Under the pieces are notes generated by a model. The model did no database searches. It had not been told where the DNA came from and worked only from the letters and a program-made list of their open reading frames with translations. From positions 1 through 40,470 of the forward strand of contig UZAE01000086.1 of NCBI GenBank assembly GCA_900617975.1: 40,470 nucleotides of DNA. The letters are read 5' to 3'. This stretch comes from Rodentolepis nana (taxonomy: Eukaryota > Platyhelminthes > Cestoda > Cyclophyllidea > Hymenolepididae). Below are positions 10,923 to 22,900 of the stretch, piece after piece (position 1 is the first letter of the stretch; every line of letters begins with the position of its first letter). Both the position numbers and the translations under genes were made by a program.

Positions 10923-13900
10923 CTAAAGAAAGAAAAATGAAGATAAGATTAACGGGAAAGGGAGAAAATCAACACGACAAGAGAAGGACGCTTTTTACTT
11001 CGGGGAAAATAAATCACACTATAGCATGTCAGAATTGGAGGTGGCTCGAGAACAAGCTCCTCGTTTGCACGAGAACGAAAAAACAAGAGCAAAAATTTCG
11101 TAATAGTAACTATATTGAAGGAAACGTCGTAATTTTGTAATGGAAAGGCAACACAATTTTAGAAACTGGTATAGAGAAGCGATATGAAAAGATCCTTGTC
11201 TAATCGAATTGGCTAGTTAAGTTGGTCATACACACCACATGCGCTCCGATAAAGAACGACGTCGTGACAACAGACACATTAGAAGCGTATCGATCTTTTT
11301 TAAATCCCAAATCAATAAAACGACTTGCAGACGAAAAGCATCGAAGTTTATCACACTTCTTTTATAACCAATTCACTGCGCACAAAGTGTCCGTTAATGA
11401 AACGACGTTTGATAGGGGAAACAAGCACACTAACCTCTACGAAACTAGCACAGAGCCTATCGCACTAGGACTTAACGGTAGGCAGTTAGTACTAAAGCGA
11501 GTATCTGATGGTGGTAATTTACTCAAGACGAATACATGGCCGTGTAAACAATGCCTATAGGCGAATCCCTTATTCAAAACCATCCGTGTTTAAGCTAGGT
11601 TGTACGCAGCTCGAGCAAATAGATAAAGTAAAAAAGTAAAGAGTGAAATTTATTGTTCTTGGGAGGTAATTAAACATGCGAATGTATAAAATAATCTTAA
11701 GCAAATCAGACACTTCTTTAAATAGAATAGCAGTTAATCTCCTTCGTAAATCTATAAAAGGCACAGAAGAAACCACCTCTCTTTGTTAGAATCTTAGAGA
11801 TTCATGTTAATTTGTTGTTGAAGATCAAAGCCTAGAGAAGCGATTTCTACAAATGATAGCTGAGCTGGCCAACAGCCGCCTTACCAAGGGGGGGGGGGAG
11901 CTCCGCTTCTGACAGCTTGAGAGTTGTTATTAGGCGATGACAATTTTGGTGCTACAAATCTAACTCCTCATTAATGAGAAATTTTGACAATGCCAGCTTC
12001 AAATAGTAACGCGCTTCGTGAACACGAACGAACGAATAACATGGAAGACATCATTCCCCAGGGCTTACTTTTAAGCTCCTAAATTCAAGTAGCGCCAGGT
12101 ATAAATATTCCCGAAATTCCAAACACAGAGGGGAGGGGGGGGGGGACAAATAGGTAGAAAGGGTCTGCAAGGCAAGCAACTTACTTGTCGATCATATATC
12201 TTTTCCTCCATAGTGCCCTGAGCCACCATACGATAGATGTAGACCGGTTTTGTTTGACCGAATCGATAGCTCCTGAAGATAGATTGAATGTCATGGCTGG
12301 GGTTCCAAGAGACATCAAATATAATGAGACGATTCGCCGCCGTTAAATTCACACCCAACCCTCCGGCCTTGGTTGAAATAATTAAGAGACGAAACCGTTG
12401 ACCAGGACTGTTAAATCGAGTTTGAAGAGTGTTTCGTTGAACCGCTGAAAGGCTTCCATCGATTCGCTCGTAATCATGACCACGACGCCAAGTGTTTCTT
12501 TCCATGTCAGAGAAGTACTGAACCAGAGAGGGCATCTCAAATGTTTCCGAACTGAACAAAAGATCCAACTCTTGGGACTGCTTCGAATTTGTATCAACTT
12601 CTAGACCCTAAAACACAAAATGTGCAATACTGAAAAAAATGCGTCAAAACAAAAATATCGCTGCTAATGAAAATGACCGATACATACAAGCATGTTCACA
12701 TTTTAGCTAATGACATTAAACCCACTATTAAGAATTATTATAGAAAAAAAAGACTAAAAAACCCACAGGTATAAAATTACATTCGTCCTTACATCAAAAT
12801 CACAAATACTACAGTTATGAAGAGAACCGTGCCGCTAATTAAAAGTGATCAGCAACGAATTGCAGACTAAGACCTAACCTCACAAAGCTCTGTATATATT
12901 CTCCGAAGAGTCATTTTGGATACGCAAAGTTAGCCAAAATGCGCTGTCAATGGGTGTTTAAGCTAAAACCCCAAATCCCAACTACTCTCAGGCGGTCAAC
13001 CTTTCCATGACCACATCGATTCACCCAGGGCCTCCCTACTTGAAGTGCATTTCCAGCTATATTCTTACCGTTCTACTTGTGTGAGTGGTCCGACACACTG
13101 ACAATACGAAGGCTCGTTTTATTCTAATGTTATATCATTGCTGCATCACTTGGGCGCTACCTGAAGAGGGTCTTCAATTCTCCCACCCCCTTAGGGCGGT
13201 CTCAACTCTCGCAAGTGACTCTTACTCCACTTAATTTGCCAAGTGCAATTTTCTTTTGAACTCTCTAATTTATTGCACTTGTAGGCAGCACATGACCTAT
13301 CGTGTCCATGTTTAATCAATTAGTTTGTGTTAAGTATGAGCGAATTTGTTCCATTAATAACTTTCTGGTTTCAACTGTGAAACGAGTTAAACCATCTACA
13401 ACACAATAAAAACCAGAAACCCAATCATCTCTCTCTGGCCCGTAAAAAAGATGCCCCAAGTTACTTAAACTGATGCGAAATGGAGAAATTTTAAGCATCA
13501 TTACCGTTAAAACCTGATTAAATTGATCCTTACTTTTGGCGCTGATGCGCATATTGAGAAGAAACTTAAGTAAATCCAACTACCAGTTCCCAATCAGTAT
13601 CAGAACTATCCTTCGAAATGGAATGTAGCAATCAATGGATTCTTACCTGCGACATGCACCATTGTCGATCAATAGCAGCAAGGAACCATTCAATGAGATC
13701 AAGAGAGAAGAGACTTTGTGAGAAAACAAGCACCTTGTCACCAATCTCGGAGCATTTTTTGAGGATAAAAAAGAGGGCACTCAATTTCGCACCAACATCA
13801 ATACGTAAGTCATAGTCATTCTTGTAGAGGGGACGCCACCATGGTTTGAGAATATCTTCCTCTGTGAATCTATCACCATATAGGCCACCGTTAGCTCTAT

Positions 13901-16900
13901 CGCCAGTTCCATCTATATGAACTGTCCCTGAAGAAGCTGAGTAACTACCATCACCAGTGATCAAGCCTCCATTAGCACCAGAAAGTTCCATAGCACTAGC
14001 ACTACCACGCAATTGGCGTCTTGTCGCTCGAGTTGAACGTGAGGATTCGGTGGGAACCTCGGCGGGTGTAGAAGCAGCAGATTCGGAAGACTCCGAATCG
14101 GAATCTGAGTCAGAACCACTGGAACCACCCTCCTCTTCATTTTCGTCAGTAAGTTCTTCATCTTCTGAAGTAGAATCTTCCAGGAAAGCCTTAAAATTTA
14201 GAAAGAAAACATTGAGAAATTAATTCTGACTATTCTGACGAATATTTCCACGATCGAATATCTAATTCCTTCATTTCTCGCTGGTGACCAAGGAACCCGT
14301 AATTTTGCCTAACTCTCGGTCTTCTAATTTGAGAAAGACTTATATCGAGGCAAATCTGTAATTTGGGTTAGACTCTAATGGCAAATCTGTTAATGGCATT
14401 TAGTGCTACCCAAGCCAAATTTTATACAGCAATTAAGTTAGTACACTATTGGTATAGTACTTTTATCACGCTTGTCTAACTCTAAAAGAATCCGGGTCTG
14501 ACGATGAGTATCTAAAGGGGAGGAAGGCTAAAGAACTGCTCCTAATCAGTAGACAAAATGATAGAGAAGATAATGAACAGCTCAACTCAGAGGAAAAAGC
14601 GTTAGCGTTCTTTATTTGATGATGTATGTGCCAAGTTAAAGAGCTTACGGAAAATAGGAAAGCTTAATTTTAGGAGAAACAAGTGACAGACAAGGTAAGA
14701 ACTTTAGGGTGTGTGTGTGTGTGCGTGGTATCCTTGATGAAAGTAATAATTGTGGGTGCAATGAGTCACCGCCAATGCAATTGCATCAACAAACAAGTTG
14801 AAATTGGAAACATTTTAAGAGGCAAGAAATTACAACAGATAAAAGTGCTCTAAGGGGGCTAAATTATCCAAAATTATGATGTGACGTCAAGGCTATTTAA
14901 ATGCTAATTTCCAGATAAAGCTGAGCTGTGTCTTGCAAAAAAAAGCCTCGCTGACTCAGAAGTGTCTGCAAATAGGACTGTGATCGATGGGGTTCGTTTT
15001 ACATAGTTTTAACAGAACCATAACAGAGGAGGCTATCTTAAACGCATAGACAGAATACAAAGATTTTATCAGTTCAAACTCTGCCAAATATGAGTCATAC
15101 AGTAGAAACAATGTCTTATTGAGAGGCAAAAGACAAGATGACAAAAGAAACATGGGAGCATGAACAACTATTGTGTTGCACCGGCGTAATCGATAAAGGC
15201 AATAAAAAGTATTAACGAAATGAATATAATTATTGAAGCACTAGAATTTTAAATAATCATCCATCCCAAAAATATCCACGAGGCATGGTTGAGAGTACTC
15301 CAGAAGAAAAATAATTAGGAACAAGTTTGCCTTTATTTGCGTCCCGTCTTATTCACGTTTGCAATCTTAATTTTCTCCGAAAAAGCCAGCTGCCGCTTAC
15401 TCACCAAATGACTTTGTCATTTTTTAGGCGCATAACGCGTCCACACTTGATTGGCAAACCTGTGCCAAGACCTCAGTGTGCAAGAGACACGCTTCTATAG
15501 CCGTATTGCACGATTAACCTTATAATTGGACAAAAATCTTCATTGGACGAATTTTGAAAACAAAAATCTCGCTTTCTTGGATCACGGTTGAGTAAAGAAC
15601 CCCACGGATTATAATCATAATTTATCAGTTAGTTTAGGAATAAAGTGAGCTTAAGGATATGAATTAAGACGTATCAATTTCGAGAAGTACAAGGACACAA
15701 ATTTGTAGCACAAAAAAGCTGCAAAATAAACAATACCCAGCAATACTCTTAAAGAGAAAGAGATTTCATGGACACTTGCAACTTCGCAAATTAAGAACTA
15801 CAAATCGTAAATAATAATTCCCAAAACTAGTTAGGAAAGCATTTCCAATACACATCTTGAGTTAGAAAGAGGCTACAAATCCCTTTATATTAATCAAACT
15901 TATCTTACATTTCCTTAAAAAAACAACCGACCAAATGCCAATTGCGGGCTAATGTGAACTTAACAAAGAGCAAATAACCTTGGAATTAGAAAAAAAGCGT
16001 GGTTAGCCTTCAAGGAAGTGCTCCCCCCCCCCCTCTAGAAGGGAATAAAAATCTGAAGCCGTTGTGTTACAGTGTAAATTGGTCTAGATCTGCAAATTTA
16101 TTCTATGAAAGAGGCAATAAGAAATTATTAATGCAATATCTGGACTGATAAAATGCTTTCAGGCACTACTGGACTTGAACACATCTTCAAAAGTGACAAG
16201 TTCATTTATCTAATCGGTTTTAATTGGCACAACAGGTTAGCCGATACTGACGGTCTCTCGGTGGGATCTTCTGGATATTTGTTTGTTGATGCAATAGGTT
16301 ACAACCAGAAGTACAGTTACTACCTAAAAGGGACTATGTTCCACTGCCTGCTAAAATAAGTTACGCAAATATCCGAATTGCAACAATCGCTTACTCTTCT
16401 AGCTTCCCGTGTTTCATGCATTTTGAGGGTGAATGGATGTGTCCAAATTCGATAAAGAGTTTGCTGATCACTGAAGAGCGTACTTTTCTGATCATCGCCA
16501 GTCGTCAGGCCCCTATCAGCTCGAGTCTGTAAGAAGGCTCGATAGAGTTCACACTGGACATCACAGAGTCGGATTTTTAGCACATACTCCAAACGGGGAG
16601 GAAGATACTTTGTTAGACAACTGTAGTCTCGTCGCTGTACGCAACCGTCAAGAGTTTTGAATAGGACGTGAGCTCGCTTCTTCATCAGCTGGACATCACG
16701 TTGAGTTGAATTAGAATGTTGACCATTCTTAATCGGATTCACGAATCTGTTCGCGAATTCCTTAGCAGAGCCGAGAAGATTGGGCTTTACAAAATTCACC
16801 ATTGTCCAATCTATGAATTTAAATTTTCAAGCATTAGACGAGAGGTAACAACACGACCAACCTCCCTACTCAAACCACTGATTATTCGATTATAGAACTG

Positions 16901-19900
16901 GCAACAAAGGATCTAAAAGTGTGCTGAATACCTTGCTACAAAGAAACCGATGCTGAGCTCAAATGAAGTAGAACATTATTGATAACCTTCTCAGCACTTT
17001 TAACCACAGTAAATAAGTCCTAATGGTTAAAATTGTAATTTAACCTTGGATGAATTAAGTATCGAACAAAACGGGAGAGTAACCCAGTTACTTGAGCAAA
17101 GGAAGTAAATGAAATTATGCAAATGTAAAGCATGTGAGGGAACTACAGTGTAACTAAGCAAATAGAATCTTAGATATAGCTTTCCTTACATTCGGATAGA
17201 TTGTTCTGCAACGGCGTACCAGTAAGAATAATTCGCTTCGGGGTCTTGAGACTGTTAATAGCTTTTGTGACGCCGGTTTTGGAATTCTTTAACAAATGAC
17301 CTTCATCGCACACCACAATATCCGGACCGGGGTCAGTGAGAGCTGAAAGAATTAACTTTTTCAGCGACAGTTTTCGGGTTTTCTTCAGGAGAGAAGTAGT
17401 CAGATTGCGATACATATCATAACCCATTAACATGACACCTCCCTTGAATGAGGTCAAAAAAAAACTTGTTAGAAAAAAAGCATAAATAAATATTAAATCC
17501 TGGACTTCAAGACCAACCTCATTCTGCCAACGACGTATGATTTCCGCACGGAAGTTACTTGCGTTTGCAGTAGCCAGTTCGAACACATTAACGTCAGCAT
17601 CTTCAGGCATCCAGTGTTGCCATTCTCGAAGCCAGTTGAGAAGAGTGTTGACAGGACAGATAATGAGACAGGTTTTAATTCCCAAGCCAACATCTTTGTG
17701 AGTCAAGAGGGTGTGAATAAAAGTGATTGTTGAGAGGGTCTTGCCTAGACCCATGCAATGGGCCAGAATGGCTCCATTCAAACGATTTCTGTTCTCCTTG
17801 TGCTCATCCAGTGACTCGATTATGTTATCGTAGAGGAAGCGAACGGCTATAAAGAAAGCAAACGCCTACAAGTTCCTCTTCAAAAGCAAAACTAGACAAA
17901 AAATAACTTCAAATACGATTAACAACAGTGAAGAAATTAGTCCAATTATTTTTCTCAGTCAGTCGAATAGAGCACACAGCAAATAAAACTGTTAGATGCT
18001 GGGGTAAATGAAAAAAGTGCCCTAATTATGCACTACATGACCGCTTCCTGTTGCTAAGACACAACTTTACTTCTTTGGGAGATGAAACTCGTTAATAAAA
18101 TGGAGTAATAAAATAACCACATAGGGTTGTGCATTAGAAGCTTTGAGCAAAGCAAATATAACCGAGTTATTGATTTAAGGTGTCCAGAAAGCGTTGGAAA
18201 GGACTGTGGGGATAGAAAAAGTGACTTCAGACAGCGATGCTACTCGCTAAATCAGACCATTGGTGACTAGATCGCAATTCGAGTTACCCACACATTTTAG
18301 AGAACTTTAATACATTATTAGCCATTTCATCAATAGCTTGTGGAGTTTAGTACTCACAAAAATAAAAAGATTCTTAGGAGTTAAGAGACCTAATCAGTAA
18401 ACTATGAAGAATACTAATTGTCCACATATTTTGTGTGATTCATAAAACATTAACTTAGGGAGCTTTTTACTGATCACATCTTCCATGTGAGGTTAGTAAG
18501 CTGCTGTCACGTAGGACCAGTTACCTTCATAAACAAAACTGGAGCGTCAAGACTGACAATCACGACAGAAAACATTAGACAATAGTTTGCTTTAGTTCAA
18601 GTGATAAATCATAAAATCCGAATTTCGTAACGAAAACTACACATTGAAGTACATAATGCACAACTCAATGCAAAAATCGTCGAATTTAGAAGAACTCTTT
18701 GATGTAGGCATTGTTTTCAGAACCTTTAAGATCCACTCCCCCCCAGCCCCCCCCCCCCCCCCCTCCTTGGCTCAATCATTCGTGGTGCTTTATAATGACC
18801 TATTTCAGCTGCCGCCTGCAATTAATTTATTTGGGAGTTAAGGTAATAATACCTTATAAGCAACGTAGATTTCGAGTTTACATTTCTCATGAATTTACTG
18901 AAAAAGCGAATTGACATCTATAAGTTAATTTATGCGAAAAATCGATCGGTGAAGTAAATTTACGCCCACCAACATTCCCATAAGGTAATATAGTATTCAC
19001 AAGTATTATTTGCAACATTATGCCGAAAAGTTAAATCAAGTCACTTTTTGTTCATTAAAGCGTACCTTGTATTTGATGGGGCTTCAAATGCTTGACAAGT
19101 TCAGGGTGGACTTCGACAACAGCCTCCTCAGTGTCCTTCTTGAAATCCAAAACCAGCCGAGCATTTTTAGTACTTGATCCCTCAGTAGGGTCCTCCAACA
19201 CACTGTTGTACTGCAAGGTGGAAAAAATGCCTACTTTAAAATTTAAATACTATCCCACTTATAAATTTTGTGTTGTAGTTAGACAGAATAACACCAACCA
19301 ACTAGTCTGATAAAGACCCACTGAGAATGGCCATATCAACATACTCTTCATATGCATATTTCATCCACCTATTGCCCATTTTGCAGTAGTTAAGTTAATC
19401 AAACACAATTTGATGTATAAAATGTCCACGAGGTTTACAACTCCACCGGTCAACTTAGTTTGGAGATATGCTTAATGCTAGATACGAATGATTTGTCAAG
19501 TAAGATAAAATGATAAAAAAGTTTTGAGTAGTTAAATTGTCAAGTGAATGTTTCCCACACTCCTGAGCATAGTAAAGCTAGTCTACCCGGATTCTACATT
19601 TTGCTTCTAGTATTTTAATATTTTTCCAATTGACCTAGGCATTATAAACAAGTATATATGGCGATCATATAAAGGTAAATGAAGATAGAAAAATTAATTT
19701 GCATACCAACTTTTGCCTCTCTTCAAGACGTTTTCGTCTCTCTTTTTCCAATGCTTCAGCATTCTTGGTCTCAGAGGAGAGCTTCTTATCCTTGAGAATT
19801 TTTCTAATCTTCCTTCTTCCCCTCTTTCCATCGGCATCGTCTTCTTCATCGCAGCCTTCCTCTCCATCGAAAGAGCCAGATTTTTTAGACTTTTCCGCTT

Positions 19901-22900
19901 GGACAGCAGCCTTCTTAACTTCCTCCTTTAGACCATTTTTCCTAAATGGGCTACCTTCAGCTTTAGGAACACTAATTTCGAGATCACTAGAGCTAGATGA
20001 GGAGCTTCTAGAGCTATTACTCGCCGAAGAGAATCTTGATGACCGCTTAAGCCTGCGACGTAAACGACGTTTCGTTGACACGCCATTATCTCGCGCCTTC
20101 ACATTTGGCTTTAGTTTCGTGTCACTGCTACCCTTAGTGTCAGCATCATCTCCCTCGGCTTCATCATTTTCTTCCTTCATTTCAACTTCGTCATCAGAGT
20201 AAAAAATTCTTTGACGTCTACTGCTACTGCTCGGTGCATTGGCAACAGATTTAGATGTTTGGCGTTTAGCTGCCGGAATGACAAGCTTTTCGCCTGCTTT
20301 TGGCAATGATTCATCATCCGAGTTTGAAGAAAGAGTTCGCTCATAAATGACTCTCTCCATTTTACCTCCCTTTTGCTTCTTGACTGGTTCCCCAGATGTA
20401 GATAGAACAGTGAAATCGACAGAATCTTGAGGGAGTCCAGAGGGAGATTGGTGTCCATCGGCGGAGTTAATAATAGGACTATCAGAAAGTACAGTAACTA
20501 CATCATCCTGATTAATAATGGGTTCCTCCTCCTCATGTTCATAAATTATCACTGTGTCATCTGTCCCTTTCGTCGGTTCTTGCCCTTCTTCATTATAATG
20601 AAGAGAAACTTGGCTATCAGAATCGGAAGAAATGGTAATAGATTCCTTATCGCTGACATTCCTTCGAGACCTAAGAGTCCGAGCTACAGACCACGACCTT
20701 GTTGAGTTTTCACTCTGTCTCGAACTTACCGACCTAAAAAGAGAAGAGCAGATAATGTGCGAAATTAAGCCAATTCAAGAATAAGACCTGAAGTGGCCAT
20801 GACTCTGTTTATAAAAACTTCCACTTCAACTTCAAAAATGGGCATAAACCACAACATCACCAGCAATTATACAAATTTAAATTATCAATCACTACACAGC
20901 GTGGATGGAAATGAGGTTATGAAAAAAAAGAAATTACAATTCACTAAGTGGAGTTGACTGGTTTTGCGTCCTTTGTTCATCGGACGAGCAACCACAAAAA
21001 CATCGTCATCTAATAACTACTACAACTCAGACATGAGTCATCTAAGCTCGCCATTATAAAATAAATAATGGATAAAAATCAAAATGGGACGACAAAAAAG
21101 AGAAACTTCTGATACAAAGTACAGAATAAACGTTAAAATGTCAGTAGTAAATTTCAATTATAGCTAAGATTGAACGAATGCTAGAAAACGAGGGAAATGA
21201 CTCAGCTTAAAATGGATTAGACCAACCAAGGAGTAAGTATTATAACGCAAAGAAGTTGATAAAGACGATCAAATTGGGCTTAAGTAATAGACATTATATA
21301 TATACATATGGGACAAACAATAATTCCAAAGATTATATTTTAATATTGAAGGTAAATAGTTACTCACGTCTTCCGTCTTTTGGTAGACGTTGAATTTGAA
21401 TTACTAACAGAAGTGCTTCCATCATCTGAATTGCGTGGACGTTTCAATCGAAAAGGCATATTCTTAAAACATGAGGGAAGGAAAGCAAGGAAGTTCACAA
21501 TCGATGTGACGATAATATTAAGTCAATCAAACCGCAATAAAAAAGATAAACACAGTTTCCTTCTTCATAGTTGTATTGTATTGTTAATGGAAAATATTAA
21601 TAACACGGGTATATATAAAAGCGGTATGTACGCATACTGGACCGGGGAGAGGAGCATAATACATTTGAAGTTAGACATGTCTTTGTACAACCCACGAGCT
21701 GATTAAAAAAAATGCAAAAATATCCCCACGCAAAGTCATCAGATTCACAAAGCGTCTAAAACGAGGTGTTTTTAATATAACTAAAGGGAAGAAACAGTGG
21801 TCATAGGTAGTTTAGTAAAGCAAGTTAAAAGCGCATAAGTACTAACTTACAAGTATATCTAGTTAGGCAGGCAGGAAACCGAACACCAATCTCCTACAAC
21901 CGGAAGACAAACACGCATTTTACAAATTGGCACACTGAGTATTCTTTGAAGGATCTCAGAGACTTGATGTTGCATTTGGCGAAGGAACGCCAGCTTCGCT
22001 TGCATTAACTGATTTGGGCGCAACCACAGCAACTGATGTCAACTTCTCAGCTTCATTGTTCGCAGCTGAAACTTGGAGAGTTTTCCGCCGTTTTACTTGA
22101 GATAAAGAAGAAGCTGACCTACTTGCTGCCAAACCAGACATCTTTCGTCTCGAAGAGGAATTAGATGACGAAATCTGAGAAGGATTTCCATTAGCCGTCT
22201 CTAAATCGTCCGTGAGATCAATAGTTTCGGAAAGAGTTGAAGTGAATTTGACAGAGTCAGATCTTTTAGCAATCTCTTCATTAACTCGCAAGACTACATT
22301 AGCGAATCGACTGAGCAAGTGATATCGGAAAATTGACTGAAATGTCTTAACAGTTGTCTGGATTTCCTCTCGATTTGTTGCCTTCGTAAAGCTTGTCTCA
22401 GCTCTTCTAATGTCATTAGAGAAAGTTTCCATGCAAAATCGAATAGAGCGAATAACTTCTGTGAAGTTGTCCGGAGTGATCGTAGAGATCTGATCGAGAA
22501 TACCGGCAATAGATGCATTTTTGAGATAAAAGTCAACAGAATTGCACGTTACTGGAGCTGTTTGGCCTTTGGTTGAAACAGTCACTCGGGGTTCGGGAAA
22601 TTCCATATTTATAACAGTTGCGATATATGGGGGATTTTGGTTATTTGGTTTAGAACCGGGATCCTGAGTTGTTGGTATCACTTAAAAGTTAACGCGTTCA
22701 TTCGTAATTTACACAATTTGAATATGTACACAAAGACATTCCAAAATCACCAAAATATGAAATTAAAAAGGAGAAAGCTTACGTGTAGTCTTTGAAGGAG
22801 CTTGAACGAAGGGCCGATTCCGTTTCATTTCGGATCTTTTACGAGCTTGCTCGGCCAAAGCTTTGACGCGATCAAAAACCTTAATTATATTTAAAAGAAG

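Noticed and set aside
11222..11560. Plus-strand 112-codon open frame in an ATRX intron
   Set aside because: It opens at TTG rather than ATG, has no recognised homology and lies antisense within an intron; most likely chance.
19699..20202. Plus-strand 167-codon frame
   Set aside because: It is the antisense shadow of the serine/acid-rich ATRX linker exon.
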